Shown here in pieces: positions 42,550 to 52,578 of a stretch of DNA of 64,000 bases. The translations under genes were made by a program, and so were the position numbers. The stretch's first letter is position 1; each line of letters starts with the position of its first letter. The notes under the pieces are model-generated. The model saw only the letters and a program-made list of their open reading frames with translations, had not been told where the DNA came from and did no database searches. The stretch is from the NCBI RefSeq assembly GCF_008704995.1, contig NZ_CP023747.1:7536001-7600000 (forward strand). The letters are read 5' to 3'. The DNA is from Streptomyces nodosus. Lineage in GTDB: Bacteria > Actinomycetota > Actinomycetes > Streptomycetales > Streptomycetaceae.

Positions 42550-45500
42550 ACACCCCTCGCCTCGAGCCCGGCTCGCTCGCCGGGGCCGTACTCGCCCAGG
42601 CCCGCCGTACGCCCGCCGCGGTCGCCGTCGAGGACGGCGCCCATGTCCTGGACTACGCGGAACTCGACCGGCTCAGCGGCCGGGTAGCCGCTCACCTTCG
42701 CCGTCGTGGAGTGCGCCCCGGGCAGGCCGTCGCGGTCTGCCTGCCCCGCTCCTGGCAACTGGTGTGCGTCATGCTGGGCATCCGCCGGGCCGGCGCCGTC
42801 GTCGTCCCGCTCGACCGGGTGAGCCCCCACGACCGGCAATGTCACATTCTCGAGGACTCCGGCGCCGCCGTCGTGATCCACGACGGCGAGAGCGCCCACC
42901 CCGGTGCCCTGGACGCCGCCGACCTGCTCCGGCCCCCGCAGGACACCGTCGAGCCGGAGCCCACCGCCGGTGCTCCCGACGAAACCGGCTTCGTCTTCTA
43001 CACCTCCGGCAGCACCGGCCGCCCCAAGGGCGTCGAGGTCACCGACGCGGGCGTGCTGCGGCTGGCCCGGCCCGGCTATATCGAGCTGAAGCCCGGGGAC
43101 CGCTACGCCTGTCTGTCCAACCCCGCCTTCGACGCCCTCAGTTTCGAGGTGTGGGCCCCGCTGGTGACCGGCGGTGTCTGCGTCGTACTGGACGACATAC
43201 AGGTGCACACCCCCCACCGGCTCGAGGCCGTGCTGCGCGAGCGCCGGGTGGACACCCTGTTCATCACGGCGGCCCTGTTCCACACGGTCGTCGAGAAGGT
43301 CCCCCACTGCTTCGCCGACACCACCCAGGTCCTCATCGGCGGGGAACGACTCGACCCACGGTCGATCCGCCGCTGGTACGAGGCCAATCCCGGCACCGCC
43401 ACCGTTCTGCACAACGTGTACGGCCCGACGGAGGCCACGACCTTCGCCCTGATCCACCCCGTCCCACGGGACTTCGACACCGACGAGGTACCGATCGGCA
43501 CCCCGCTGCCGGGGACCGGACTGCTGCTGCGCACCCAGGACGGACGCACCGCGGACCCCGGCGAACTTGCCGAACTGCTGCTCTGCGGAACGGCGTTGGC
43601 CCGCGGATACCGCAACCTTCCCGAGGAGACCGCGCGCAGCTTCGTCGAGCTGCCGGACGAGAGCGGCACCCCATGCCGCTGGTACCGCACCGGCGACCTC
43701 GTACGCCAGGACCCCGAGGGACGCGTCACCTATGTCGGCCGGGCGGACCGGCAGGTCAAGGTGCGCGGCTTCCGCATCGAACCCGGTGAGGTGGAGCAGC
43801 GGATCCAGGCCCTGCCCGCCGTGCGCCAGGTCTATGCCTGCGTCCGGCGGGACACGGCCGGCCGCAACGAACTGCTGGCCTTCCTCGTCCCCGGTGACGG
43901 CCTCGACTTCGACGCCTACGAGCGCCACCTCACCACCGCCCTGCCCCCGTACATGCGCCCCCATCACACCCATCTGGTCACCGAACTCCCGCTGAACGCC
44001 AACGGGAAGGTCGACCGGGCCGCCCTGATCGAGGCAGCGGGAACACCCTGGCGGGCCGGCCGCGAGGGCGCCGCCCGGGTCACCGATGAACAACGGCCCG
44101 TGCTGGAGATCGCCGAGGAGATCCTCGACGTCCGCGGACTGCGCCCCGACGACCGCTGGATCCCCAACGGCGGCGACTCGCTGAAGGCACTGCGGTTCCG
44201 CTTCGAGATCCACCACCGCTTCGCCGTCGACCTGCCCCAGGACCTCGTCCTGCGCGCCGACTTCGCCGCCCTCGCGGACGCGGTGCACGCCCCGGACGGC
44301 GCCGCCCGCCCGCACCCGCCGGTACCGCCCGCCACCGAGGAACCGGACGCGCCCGCCACCAGCGAGCAGGAACGCCTCTGGCTGCTGCACCAGCGCGACC
44401 CCGAGGACCGCTCCTACGACGTGCCGCTCGCTTTCCGGATCAGGGGACATGTCGACCCGGAGGCATTGCACCGCGCGGTGCACACCCTGGTGCAGCGGAA
44501 CCCGGCCCTGCGTACTTGTCTGGTCCCGGCCCCCGACGGACTGCGTCAGCGCACCGAACGCCCCTACGACCCCTGGCAACCGTTGGAGAGCCGGGCGGGG
44601 GAGCGGTGGCAGGACACCGCCGACCGCTTCTTCGCCCACCGTTTCGACCTCACCGATCCGCGGATGTTCCGCGCCGCCTGGGTGCGGCGGTCCGACGGCG
44701 GCCTGCTGCTCCTCCACCTCCACCACGCGGCCGTGGACGGCTGGTCCCTCAACCTCCTCCTCCAGGACCTCAGCGAGGCCTACGCCGGGGCCCCCGCACG
44801 CCCGGAACCGCCCGTCATCCCCCTCGACTTCGCGCGCTGGCAGCAGGACTGGCGTGCGACCGGCGCCTACGCACGACACCGCGCGGACCTCCTCGCCCAT
44901 TACGACGACGAGCCGGCCCCCTCGGCCCCCCTGCCCGACCCCGCACCCGAACAGCGTCGGCGGGCCCGGCTCCTGCGCACCTCCCTCGACCTGACGCATC
45001 GCACCGCCCTGGACCGGCGCGCCGCCGCAGCGGGACTGACCCGGTTCCAGCTACTGGTGTCCGCGTTCACCGCGAGCCTGTACGGAGTGACGGGACAGAC
45101 CCGCCCGCTGGTCGCCGCACCCGTGGCCAACCGCCCCCGCCCCGAGTTCGGCGATGTGGTCGGCATGTTCGCCAACACCGTGCTCCTCGACCTGGCGGCC
45201 CGGCCCCGGGACACCCTCGACAGCAACCTCGCCGCGCACGCGGACACCGTGAGTGCCGTGCTGGGCGGGCAGGAGGTCGCTCTCGCCGACGTCCTCGCCG
45301 ACCGGTCCTTCCGCGAGCGCACCCCGCTGTTCGACTACCTGTTCGTGCTGGAGAACACCGAGTTCTCCCGGCTGAGCCTGGACGGCTGTCGCACCGAGCC
45401 CCGCTGGCCGCAGCCGACGGGAGCCAAGTGCGCCCTCACCCTCTCGGTCGTCGAGCACGAGTCCGGCTTCGACTGCCTGTGGGAGTACCGGGACGACATC

Positions 45501-48500
45501 GGCACCGAGCGCGCCCGGGTCGCCGCCCGGCTCTTCCGTGAGGCCCTGGAGCATCTGACCGCCGGCAGCGACCTCACCCTGCGCGAACTCGTCGCCCCCT
45601 ACCGGCACAGCCTCGACCGGCCGGGCCACGGCACCGAGCCCGCGGACGACGTGACCACCGTGGCCGAGGCGTTCGCCCGCCAGGTGTCCCGCACCCCCGA
45701 CGCCCCCGCCGTGACCCTCGGCGACACCACCCTCACCTATGCCGAACTCGACGCACAGGCCGACGAGTTCGCCTCGGCCCTGAGCGCCTTCCGCCCGGCC
45801 GATCCCGCCGCGCCCGCAGCCGTGGCCCTCTACCTCCAGCCCTCCGTCGAACACATCGTCGCCCTCCTGGCGGCGACCCGCCTCAACCTGACCCTTGTCC
45901 CCCTCGACCCCGCCTATCCGCCGTCCCTGCTGCGCCATGTGCTCGACCAGGCCGCACCGCGTTGCGTCGTGGTCGCCCCCGAGGACACCGCCGTTCTCGA
46001 CACCATCGCCCCGCCGGACCTGCCTCGGCACGTCCTCACCCTCGCCGACACACCCCGGGCCCCACGCGTTCCCCACCGGCACCAAGGGCTACGCCCCCTG
46101 TACACCTTGTTCACCTCCGGCTCCACCGGGACCCCCAAAGGCGTCCAGGTCCCCGACCGGACCCTGTGCAACCTGCTGTCCTGGCAGCGGGAGCAGGGCG
46201 GACTGGACCGGCCCGCCGTCACCCAGCAGTTCTCCATGCTGTCCTTCGACGTCTCCTTCCAGGAGATCCTGACCACCCTGTGCAACGGCGGCGAGCTGCG
46301 GCTGGTGAAACCGGCCTGGCGGCAGGACGTCCCCGCCCTGCTGCGAGAGCTGGAGAACGGGGCCGTGGAACGGATCTTCCTCCCCTATGTGGCCCTCCAA
46401 CTCCTCGCCGAACACGGCGTGCGCCTGGGCCGGTACCCCTCCCGACTCCGAGAGGTCGTGACCGCGGGCGAGCAGCTGGTGTGCACCGACGCCATCCGCA
46501 CCTGGTTCGCCGGACTTCCGGGCGGCGCACGGCTGTTCAACCACTACGGCCCGACCGAGACCCATGTCGTCAGCGGACTGTGGCTCGACGGCGACCCCGC
46601 CACCTGGCCCCTGCGCCCCGCGATCGGGCGGCCGGTGTCAGGGGCGGTGCTGCGGGTGGCCGACGAGGAGGGCCTCCCCGTCCCGCCCGGCGTCACCGGC
46701 GAACTGCTGATCGGTGGCCTCATGGCCACCCGCTGCTACCTCGGCGGCGACGACGCACACCGCGACCGGTTCCTCGACGATCCGGAACTCGGCACCTTCT
46801 ACCGCACCGGCGACCAGGCGTACTTCGACCGGCAGGGCCTGCTGCACCACGCGGGCCGCGACGACGGCCAGGTCAAACTCGGCGGCCACCGGCTGGAACT
46901 GGGACAGGTCGAGGCCGCGCTCCTCCAGTACCCCGGGGTGACCAACGCCGTCGCCGGCGTGGAGGAGGGCCGGCTCGTGGCCGTCCTCCAGTGCGGGGAA
47001 GAAGCCCCCGATACCGTCGGCCTCGCCGCCCATCTCGACGGACTGCTCCCGGCCTACATCCGTATCGCCCGCTTCCGCCTGGTCGACGACCTCCCCCGCA
47101 CGCCGAGCGGCAAACTGGACCGTCGGGCGGCACTCACCGCACCCGGCAGAGAACTGCTTCCCGCCGCCTCCCCGACCGAGGCCCCGACCGGACTCGAACA
47201 ACGGCTGGCCGGCCTGTTCGAGACGGCCACCGGCAAGGTGCCCGGCGTCGACCAGCGGTTCTTCGACGCCGGGGCCACCAGTCTGGACCTGATGCGGTTC
47301 CACCTCAGATGCGCGGGAGAGGGCGACCTTCCCTTCTCCGTACCGGATCTGTTCGAACACGTCAGCCTGCGCGCGCTTGCCCGGTTCCTCACACAGGACC
47401 GCACCGCCGCCGAGCCGGACCGTGCCCCTTCCCGGGCGCCGGCACGAGCCGACGAACCGATCGCCGTCATCGGGATGGCGGTACGGCTGCCCGGCGCGGA
47501 CGATCTGGCATCCTTCTGGGACCTGGTGGTCACCGGCCGCCGCGGCATCGAGCACTTTCCCGCGACCGAGGGCCGCACCGGTGCCCGCAGCCAGATGGCG
47601 GGCCTGCTCGCCTTCGACCCGGGCAGGTTCACCATCAGCCCCCAGGAAGCCCGGCTGATGGACCCCCAGCAGCGCCACCTCCTGATGAACTGCGTCGAGG
47701 CCCTCGCCCACACCGGGCTGGGCGACCCCGCCACCCGGCGGGTGGGGATCATCGCGTCCTGCGGCGAGAACACCTACCACCAGAAGATGCTCCGCGAGGC
47801 GGATCCCGGCGCGCTGCCGGACAGCTTCCGCATGGCCCAGCATCACGACAAGGACTTCCTCGCCACCAAGGCCGCCTACCATCTGGGACTCACCGGCCCG
47901 GCGCTCACCGTCCAGTCCGCCTGCTCCAGCTCCCTCGTCGGGGTGCATATCGCCTCGGGGATGCTCCGGCAGGGCGACGCCGAGGCGATGATCGTCGCGG
48001 GTGTCCTCGTCGACACCGAGCTGACCGACGGCTACACCTACCGCCCGCAGCACATCTTCTCGCCGGACGGGCACTGCCGGCCCTTCAGCGCGGACGCCGA
48101 GGGCACCATCGGGGCCAGCGGCGCCGGCGCCGTCGTCCTCAAACCCCTCTCCGCCGCCCGCCGGGACGGCGACACCGTGTACGCCGTCCTCACCGGGTCG
48201 GGCGTCAACAACGACGGCGCGGACAAGCTCGGCTACAGCGCTCCCTCCCGCGCCGGACAGCGCGACGCCATCCGCGCCGCCCTGACGCGCAGCGGCCGCC
48301 GGGCCACCGACCTCGGCTACATCGAGGCCCATGGCACGGGCACCCGGCTCGGCGACCCCGTGGAGGCCGCCGCGCTGCGCGAGGCGTACGGGCTCGAGGA
48401 CGACGCGCGAGTGCCGCTGTCCTCGGTGAAGAGCCAGATCGGACACCTGGGCGCCGCGGCCGGAGTCGTCGGCCTGATCCGCGCCGTCCTCGCCGTGCAC

Positions 48501-51500
48501 CACGGGATCCTTCCGCCCACGGCCGACTTCGACCGGCTCAACCCCGCCATCGACGACGGCCCGTTCCGGGTGCCCGTCGCGGCCGAACCCTGGCCGGCGA
48601 ACACCCCCAGGGTGGCCGCCGTGAGCAGCTTCGGCATCGGCGGAACCAACGCGCACCTCCTCCTTGAACGGCCCGAGGAGACACCGGCCGCTCCCCACGC
48701 GCTGCCGGTGATTCCCTGTCTGGTGCTGTCGGGCAGCTCCGACGCCGCCGTGCGCGCCGACGGCCGTCGCATCGCCGACTACCTGGAGGCACACCCCGAC
48801 GCCTACCCGCAGGTGCTACGCCATCTCCAGGCCGGCCGGCCCGCGCTCAGCCACCGCGCGGCGGCGGCCTGCCCGGACGTCTCCTCCGCCGTCGGCCGGC
48901 TGCGCTCCCTGACGACGGTCGCACCCGCACCGTCCGCGCCCCGGTTGTCCGCCGACGGCCTCGACCCGCACGCCCTCGCCGAGGCGTGGACCGCCGGACA
49001 CACCCTCCTCTGGCCCGAGGGCCCGGCCCCCGCGCCCTGGGACTTCCCGCCGCCCGCCTTCGAGACCGCGGAGTACGACTTTCCGCGCGCACCCGCTCCG
49101 GAACGCGCCGCCCCGGCGGACGAGGCCACCGCGGCACCCGGACCCGAGCAGGTACCACGACTGCCCATGGCCCAGTGGCTCCACCAGCCCCTCTGGGCAC
49201 GCCTGCGCCGGGCGCGCACCGGCGGCCACGATCCTGCCCGCATCGCCGTCGTCGTCACCGCCGCCGACTCCGCGCACTCCGCCGACTCCGGTGACTCCGG
49301 GGACGAGGCCTGGCGGTTCCTCGAACGGCACTACGCCCGGGTCGTGACCGTGCGAGCGGGAGCCGTCTTCACCCGCATCGACGAGGACCGCTACCAGGCC
49401 GACCCCGCCGACCCCGCGCACCTTTCCGCGCTCCTCACCCGCGTCACCGGCGCCACCCCGGCCGTCGACTGGCTGCACGCGCTGCCGCTCGCCCTGCACG
49501 GCGAACCGAGCACCGACGCCGTCGAGACGGGCCAGTGGGCCTGCCTCGACACCGTCGCCGCCCTCACCCTGGCCGTGGCCGCCCTCCCGGAGGGGCAACG
49601 GCCGAACCTCTGGCTGCTGTCCCACCAGGCGCAGCCGGTCACCGGCGACGTCCGCACCCCCGAGGCGGGTCTGCTCGCCGCCGCCCTCGAAGTCCCCCGC
49701 CAGGAACTGGGCGTGTCCGCACGCTGGGCCGATCTGCCCGGACCCCGCCCCGCCGACTGGGCCGCCCATCTGCCCGACGTGCTCCTCGACACCGCACTCA
49801 CCATGACGGCGACGGCTCTGCGCGACGGCTACTGGTGGCACCGCACACTCCAGTCCGTCCCCGTATCCATACCGGAGTCGGCCCCGCCGTCCATCCCCGG
49901 TACCCACCTGGTGCTCGGTGGCACCGGCGGCATCGGCACCACCCTGGCCGCCTGCCTGCTGCGGCAACCCGGCAACCGCGTCGTCCTGGTCGCACGCGGC
50001 ACCGACACACCGGACGCGCTCGCTGCGTTCCCCGACCGTGTCACTCTGGTGTCCGCCGACCTCGCCACGGAGGAACCGGAGACGATCGCCGCCCGACTCG
50101 CCCCGCACCTGGCCGGCCTCACCGGAATCGTCCATGCCGCCGGAACGGCCGCGGGGGGCCTTCTCGCCCGGCGCGAACCCGTCACCGCCCGCCGCGCCAC
50201 CGCGGCCAAACTGCGCGGTGCCCTGCTCGTCGAACTCCTCCTCGCCGAACACGACCCCGACTACGCGCTGTTCTGCTCGTCGATGGCCGCCCGGTTCGGG
50301 GGCGTCGGCCAGTTCGACTACGCGGCGGCCAACGCCTTCCTGGACGCCCACGCCCACCACGCGCCATCCGGCCGCACCCGCACCGTGCGGATGAGCATCG
50401 GCTGGGACGCATGGCGAGAGGTGGGCATGGCGCAGCACGCTCTGGGCACCGACAGCCGCCATCAGGCACATCTGACGGTCGCGCTCACGCCCGAGGAAGG
50501 CGCCACCCTCTTCGAGCAGGCCCTCGATCTGCGCCTGCCGCATCTGATGGTCAACACCACGGACCTGGCCGCCGCATCCCTCTTCTACGAACCGGCACCC
50601 CGCCCGCGTACTCCGGCAGCCGACGACGACCCCACCACCGCCCTCACCGCCGCCCTCTGCGGACTTCTCGGCGTGGACACCATCGACCCCCAGGCGGCGC
50701 TGTACGACCTGGGAGCCGACTCACTGACCCTTCTGGAACTCCTCGACGAGGTGAAACGCCTCTTCGGCACCGACCTCGACCTGTCCCGCCTCAGCCATCG
50801 GGTCAGTCTCGCCGAGATCCTCGGCCACCTCGGATCCGACACCCGTTCCTCGGAAGCGGTGGAGGTCGAGGTGTGGCAGCAAGGAACGGGCCGCGACGTG
50901 CTGTGCCTCGTCCACCCCGTCGGCGGCGACATCCAGGCCTACCGCCCCCTCGTGGCAGCCCTGCCCGACGACCTGACTGTCTGCCTGATCGCCGACCCGG
51001 CGCTGCGCGACCCCGCGCAGGCCCCCCTGACGATCACCGAGCGCGCGGAACGCTATCTGGCGTCCGTCCGGGACACGTTCCCCGGCACCGGCCACCGACT
51101 GCGCCTCGCCGGCTGGTCGTTCGGCGCCTGGACCGCCCTGTCCATGGCGGCACTCGCCGAGTCACAGGGCGACGCCGTGGACGCCCTCTACCTGCTCGAC
51201 CCGCCTCCGCCCGGTGCGGGACGACTCCTCGCCGCCTACAGCGAGGAACAGGTGGACGCCGTCTTCGCACGCGAGCTGAGCGGCGGCCGCGCCGAAAGCC
51301 TGCCGGACGCCGGCCGCGCCTACGCCGAGCGCCTCGCGCACTGCTGCCGCAGCAACCTCGCCGCCATGGCCGGGCATCACGTACCGCGTCTGCACAGCAC
51401 CCCCACCACCGTCTGGCTCGCCGAACGCCCGGTCGGCGAAGGGCTCCTCGCCCCGGAACCGACCGCCCCCGACGCCTGGGACCACCACCTGCCTGGCCCA

Positions 51501-51614
51501 CGGGTCGAGCGCATCGACGCGGACCACTACGAACTCGTCGCCGAACCCCACGTCCAGGACATCGCCGTCGTCCTCTCGGCCCCGTCACCGCCGAACTCCT
51601 CGACCATGCCCTGA
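42546..51614 (+). CDS. Hybrid NRPS/PKS, A-T-C-A(Pro)-T-KS-(no AT)-KR-ACP-TE
   Basis: A 3022-residue assembly line. A1 residues 1-500 (pocket D-A-F-F-I-G-V-T-F-K, Ile/Val-like); T1 Ser545; C domain about 600-1020 with H726-H727-x3-D731; A2 about 1035-1530 (pocket D-V-Q-F-V-A-H-V-V-K, a proline code); T2 Ser1579; KS about 1640-2045 with Cys1793, His1929, His1967; KS-AT linker fused straight to a post-AT linker (about 2060-2180) with the AT itself missing; KR with GGTGGIG and Ser2579, Tyr2592, Asn2596; ACP Ser2726; TE Ser2858 (GWSFGAW). Predicted product: aliphatic aminoacyl-proline extended by one malonate and ketoreduced. GGGAGAG precedes the ATG; coupling to the upstream NRPS by ATGA overlap. 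Malonyl loading must come from an AT encoded elsewhere. Confidence 0.95.
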   Translation: MNTPRLEPGSLAGAVLAQARRTPAAVAVEDGAHVLDYAELDRLSGRVAAHLRRRGVRPGQAVAVCLPRSWQLVCVMLGIRRAGAVVVPLDRVSPHDRQCHILEDSGAAVVIHDGESAHPGALDAADLLRPPQDTVEPEPTAGAPDETGFVFYTSGSTGRPKGVEVTDAGVLRLARPGYIELKPGDRYACLSNPAFDALSFEVWAPLVTGGVCVVLDDIQVHTPHRLEAVLRERRVDTLFITAALFHTVVEKVPHCFADTTQVLIGGERLDPRSIRRWYEANPGTATVLHNVYGPTEATTFALIHPVPRDFDTDEVPIGTPLPGTGLLLRTQDGRTADPGELAELLLCGTALARGYRNLPEETARSFVELPDESGTPCRWYRTGDLVRQDPEGRVTYVGRADRQVKVRGFRIEPGEVEQRIQALPAVRQVYACVRRDTAGRNELLAFLVPGDGLDFDAYERHLTTALPPYMRPHHTHLVTELPLNANGKVDRAALIEAAGTPWRAGREGAARVTDEQRPVLEIAEEILDVRGLRPDDRWIPNGGDSLKALRFRFEIHHRFAVDLPQDLVLRADFAALADAVHAPDGAARPHPPVPPATEEPDAPATSEQERLWLLHQRDPEDRSYDVPLAFRIRGHVDPEALHRAVHTLVQRNPALRTCLVPAPDGLRQRTERPYDPWQPLESRAGERWQDTADRFFAHRFDLTDPRMFRAAWVRRSDGGLLLLHLHHAAVDGWSLNLLLQDLSEAYAGAPARPEPPVIPLDFARWQQDWRATGAYARHRADLLAHYDDEPAPSAPLPDPAPEQRRRARLLRTSLDLTHRTALDRRAAAAGLTRFQLLVSAFTASLYGVTGQTRPLVAAPVANRPRPEFGDVVGMFANTVLLDLAARPRDTLDSNLAAHADTVSAVLGGQEVALADVLADRSFRERTPLFDYLFVLENTEFSRLSLDGCRTEPRWPQPTGAKCALTLSVVEHESGFDCLWEYRDDIGTERARVAARLFREALEHLTAGSDLTLRELVAPYRHSLDRPGHGTEPADDVTTVAEAFARQVSRTPDAPAVTLGDTTLTYAELDAQADEFASALSAFRPADPAAPAAVALYLQPSVEHIVALLAATRLNLTLVPLDPAYPPSLLRHVLDQAAPRCVVVAPEDTAVLDTIAPPDLPRHVLTLADTPRAPRVPHRHQGLRPLYTLFTSGSTGTPKGVQVPDRTLCNLLSWQREQGGLDRPAVTQQFSMLSFDVSFQEILTTLCNGGELRLVKPAWRQDVPALLRELENGAVERIFLPYVALQLLAEHGVRLGRYPSRLREVVTAGEQLVCTDAIRTWFAGLPGGARLFNHYGPTETHVVSGLWLDGDPATWPLRPAIGRPVSGAVLRVADEEGLPVPPGVTGELLIGGLMATRCYLGGDDAHRDRFLDDPELGTFYRTGDQAYFDRQGLLHHAGRDDGQVKLGGHRLELGQVEAALLQYPGVTNAVAGVEEGRLVAVLQCGEEAPDTVGLAAHLDGLLPAYIRIARFRLVDDLPRTPSGKLDRRAALTAPGRELLPAASPTEAPTGLEQRLAGLFETATGKVPGVDQRFFDAGATSLDLMRFHLRCAGEGDLPFSVPDLFEHVSLRALARFLTQDRTAAEPDRAPSRAPARADEPIAVIGMAVRLPGADDLASFWDLVVTGRRGIEHFPATEGRTGARSQMAGLLAFDPGRFTISPQEARLMDPQQRHLLMNCVEALAHTGLGDPATRRVGIIASCGENTYHQKMLREADPGALPDSFRMAQHHDKDFLATKAAYHLGLTGPALTVQSACSSSLVGVHIASGMLRQGDAEAMIVAGVLVDTELTDGYTYRPQHIFSPDGHCRPFSADAEGTIGASGAGAVVLKPLSAARRDGDTVYAVLTGSGVNNDGADKLGYSAPSRAGQRDAIRAALTRSGRRATDLGYIEAHGTGTRLGDPVEAAALREAYGLEDDARVPLSSVKSQIGHLGAAAGVVGLIRAVLAVHHGILPPTADFDRLNPAIDDGPFRVPVAAEPWPANTPRVAAVSSFGIGGTNAHLLLERPEETPAAPHALPVIPCLVLSGSSDAAVRADGRRIADYLEAHPDAYPQVLRHLQAGRPALSHRAAAACPDVSSAVGRLRSLTTVAPAPSAPRLSADGLDPHALAEAWTAGHTLLWPEGPAPAPWDFPPPAFETAEYDFPRAPAPERAAPADEATAAPGPEQVPRLPMAQWLHQPLWARLRRARTGGHDPARIAVVVTAADSAHSADSGDSGDEAWRFLERHYARVVTVRAGAVFTRIDEDRYQADPADPAHLSALLTRVTGATPAVDWLHALPLALHGEPSTDAVETGQWACLDTVAALTLAVAALPEGQRPNLWLLSHQAQPVTGDVRTPEAGLLAAALEVPRQELGVSARWADLPGPRPADWAAHLPDVLLDTALTMTATALRDGYWWHRTLQSVPVSIPESAPPSIPGTHLVLGGTGGIGTTLAACLLRQPGNRVVLVARGTDTPDALAAFPDRVTLVSADLATEEPETIAARLAPHLAGLTGIVHAAGTAAGGLLARREPVTARRATAAKLRGALLVELLLAEHDPDYALFCSSMAARFGGVGQFDYAAANAFLDAHAHHAPSGRTRTVRMSIGWDAWREVGMAQHALGTDSRHQAHLTVALTPEEGATLFEQALDLRLPHLMVNTTDLAAASLFYEPAPRPRTPAADDDPTTALTAALCGLLGVDTIDPQAALYDLGADSLTLLELLDEVKRLFGTDLDLSRLSHRVSLAEILGHLGSDTRSSEAVEVEVWQQGTGRDVLCLVHPVGGDIQAYRPLVAALPDDLTVCLIADPALRDPAQAPLTITERAERYLASVRDTFPGTGHRLRLAGWSFGAWTALSMAALAESQGDAVDALYLLDPPPPGAGRLLAAYSEEQVDAVFARELSGGRAESLPDAGRAYAERLAHCCRSNLAAMAGHHVPRLHSTPTTVWLAERPVGEGLLAPEPTAPDAWDHHLPGPRVERIDADHYELVAEPHVQDIAVVLSAPSPPNSSTMP

Positions 51615-51657
51615 GAACCGCCCCGGCCCCACCCCCGACCCATCACGGAGGTCCCTC

Positions 51658-52536
51658 ATGGAGGACTACGCACTGCGAGCCGTCGAACAGCTCACCACCC
51701 GCCCCGTGGAACCCTACGAGGCCATCACCGTCGCTCCGTTGACCCCGCTGCTCGGCGCGGAGGTCTCCGGCATCGACCTCGCCCGGGAGCTGACACCACA
51801 GCAGGAGAAGGAACTCAAGCACGCCTTCGCGGCCCACCACGTGCTGGTCTTCCGCGACCAGGACATCACACCCGAGGAGCACAAGCGCTTCGCGGGCGTC
51901 TTCGGTGACCTGCACCCCGTCACCCTGCCGGTCGAGGGCTCCGACCCGTACATCCTGGACATCAAGGCCGGCAAGGACTCGCGGAACGTGGCCGGCAACG
52001 GCTGGCACGCGGACGGCACCGCCGACGCCGAACCCTCCCTCGGATCCATGCTCTACATCACGACCATGCCCGAGGGCGGCAGCGGCGGCGACACCCTCTT
52101 CGCCAATATGCACCTCGCCTATGAACTCCTCTCACCCGCCCTGCGCGCCTTCCTCGACGGTCTGACGGCCCTCCACGACGGTGCCCTGCCGTGGACCGCG
52201 GCCGGCCAGACGCCGCCGCCCGAGTACGACGTGCCGCGCACCGAACACCCCGTGGTCGTCCGGCACCCGGAGAACGGCCGCAAGCTGCTGTTCGTCAACG
52301 CCCCCTACACGTCCCACATCACCCAGCTCTCCCCGGCCGAGAGCGACGCCCTGCTCGGCATGCTCTACCGGCACATCGCCCAGACCCCGCTGCTGCACTG
52401 CCGGGTCCGGTGGCAGGAACGCACCCTGGTGTTCTGGGACAACCGCAGCGTCCAGCACCATGCCGTCTGGGACTACTTCCCCCTGACCCGGGAAGGCCGC
52501 CGCGTGGCGATCGACGGCACCAAACTGGACGCCTGA
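51658..52536 (+). CDS. TauD/TfdA-family Fe(II)/2-oxoglutarate dioxygenase
   Basis: A 292-residue dioxygenase. The iron facial triad is His117-x-Asp119 (GWHADGT) and distal His267 (DNRSVQH); the Arg-rich REGRRVAIDG near the C-terminus supplies the 2-oxoglutarate-binding Arg. ACGGAGGT sets the start, 43 bp after the hybrid NRPS/PKS, so it ends the biosynthetic operon. In rimosamide/detoxin loci a TauD homologue is one of three core genes and is associated with hydroxylation of the proline-derived ring; the same role is inferred here. Confidence 0.92.
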   Translation: MEDYALRAVEQLTTRPVEPYEAITVAPLTPLLGAEVSGIDLARELTPQQEKELKHAFAAHHVLVFRDQDITPEEHKRFAGVFGDLHPVTLPVEGSDPYILDIKAGKDSRNVAGNGWHADGTADAEPSLGSMLYITTMPEGGSGGDTLFANMHLAYELLSPALRAFLDGLTALHDGALPWTAAGQTPPPEYDVPRTEHPVVVRHPENGRKLLFVNAPYTSHITQLSPAESDALLGMLYRHIAQTPLLHCRVRWQERTLVFWDNRSVQHHAVWDYFPLTREGRRVAIDGTKLDA

Positions 52537-52578
52537 CCGCCGGGTCACCGATCCCCGGCCCCTCGAACAGCTTCGGCG

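Noticed and set aside
42486..44999. 837-codon minus-strand frame opposite the hybrid NRPS
   Set aside because: Antisense shadow of A and C domains; no motifs and no ribosome binding site.
48690..49110. Acyltransferase domain in the PKS module
   Set aside because: No GHSxG nucleophile or YASH/HAFH-type specificity motif was found; both flanking linkers are contiguous.
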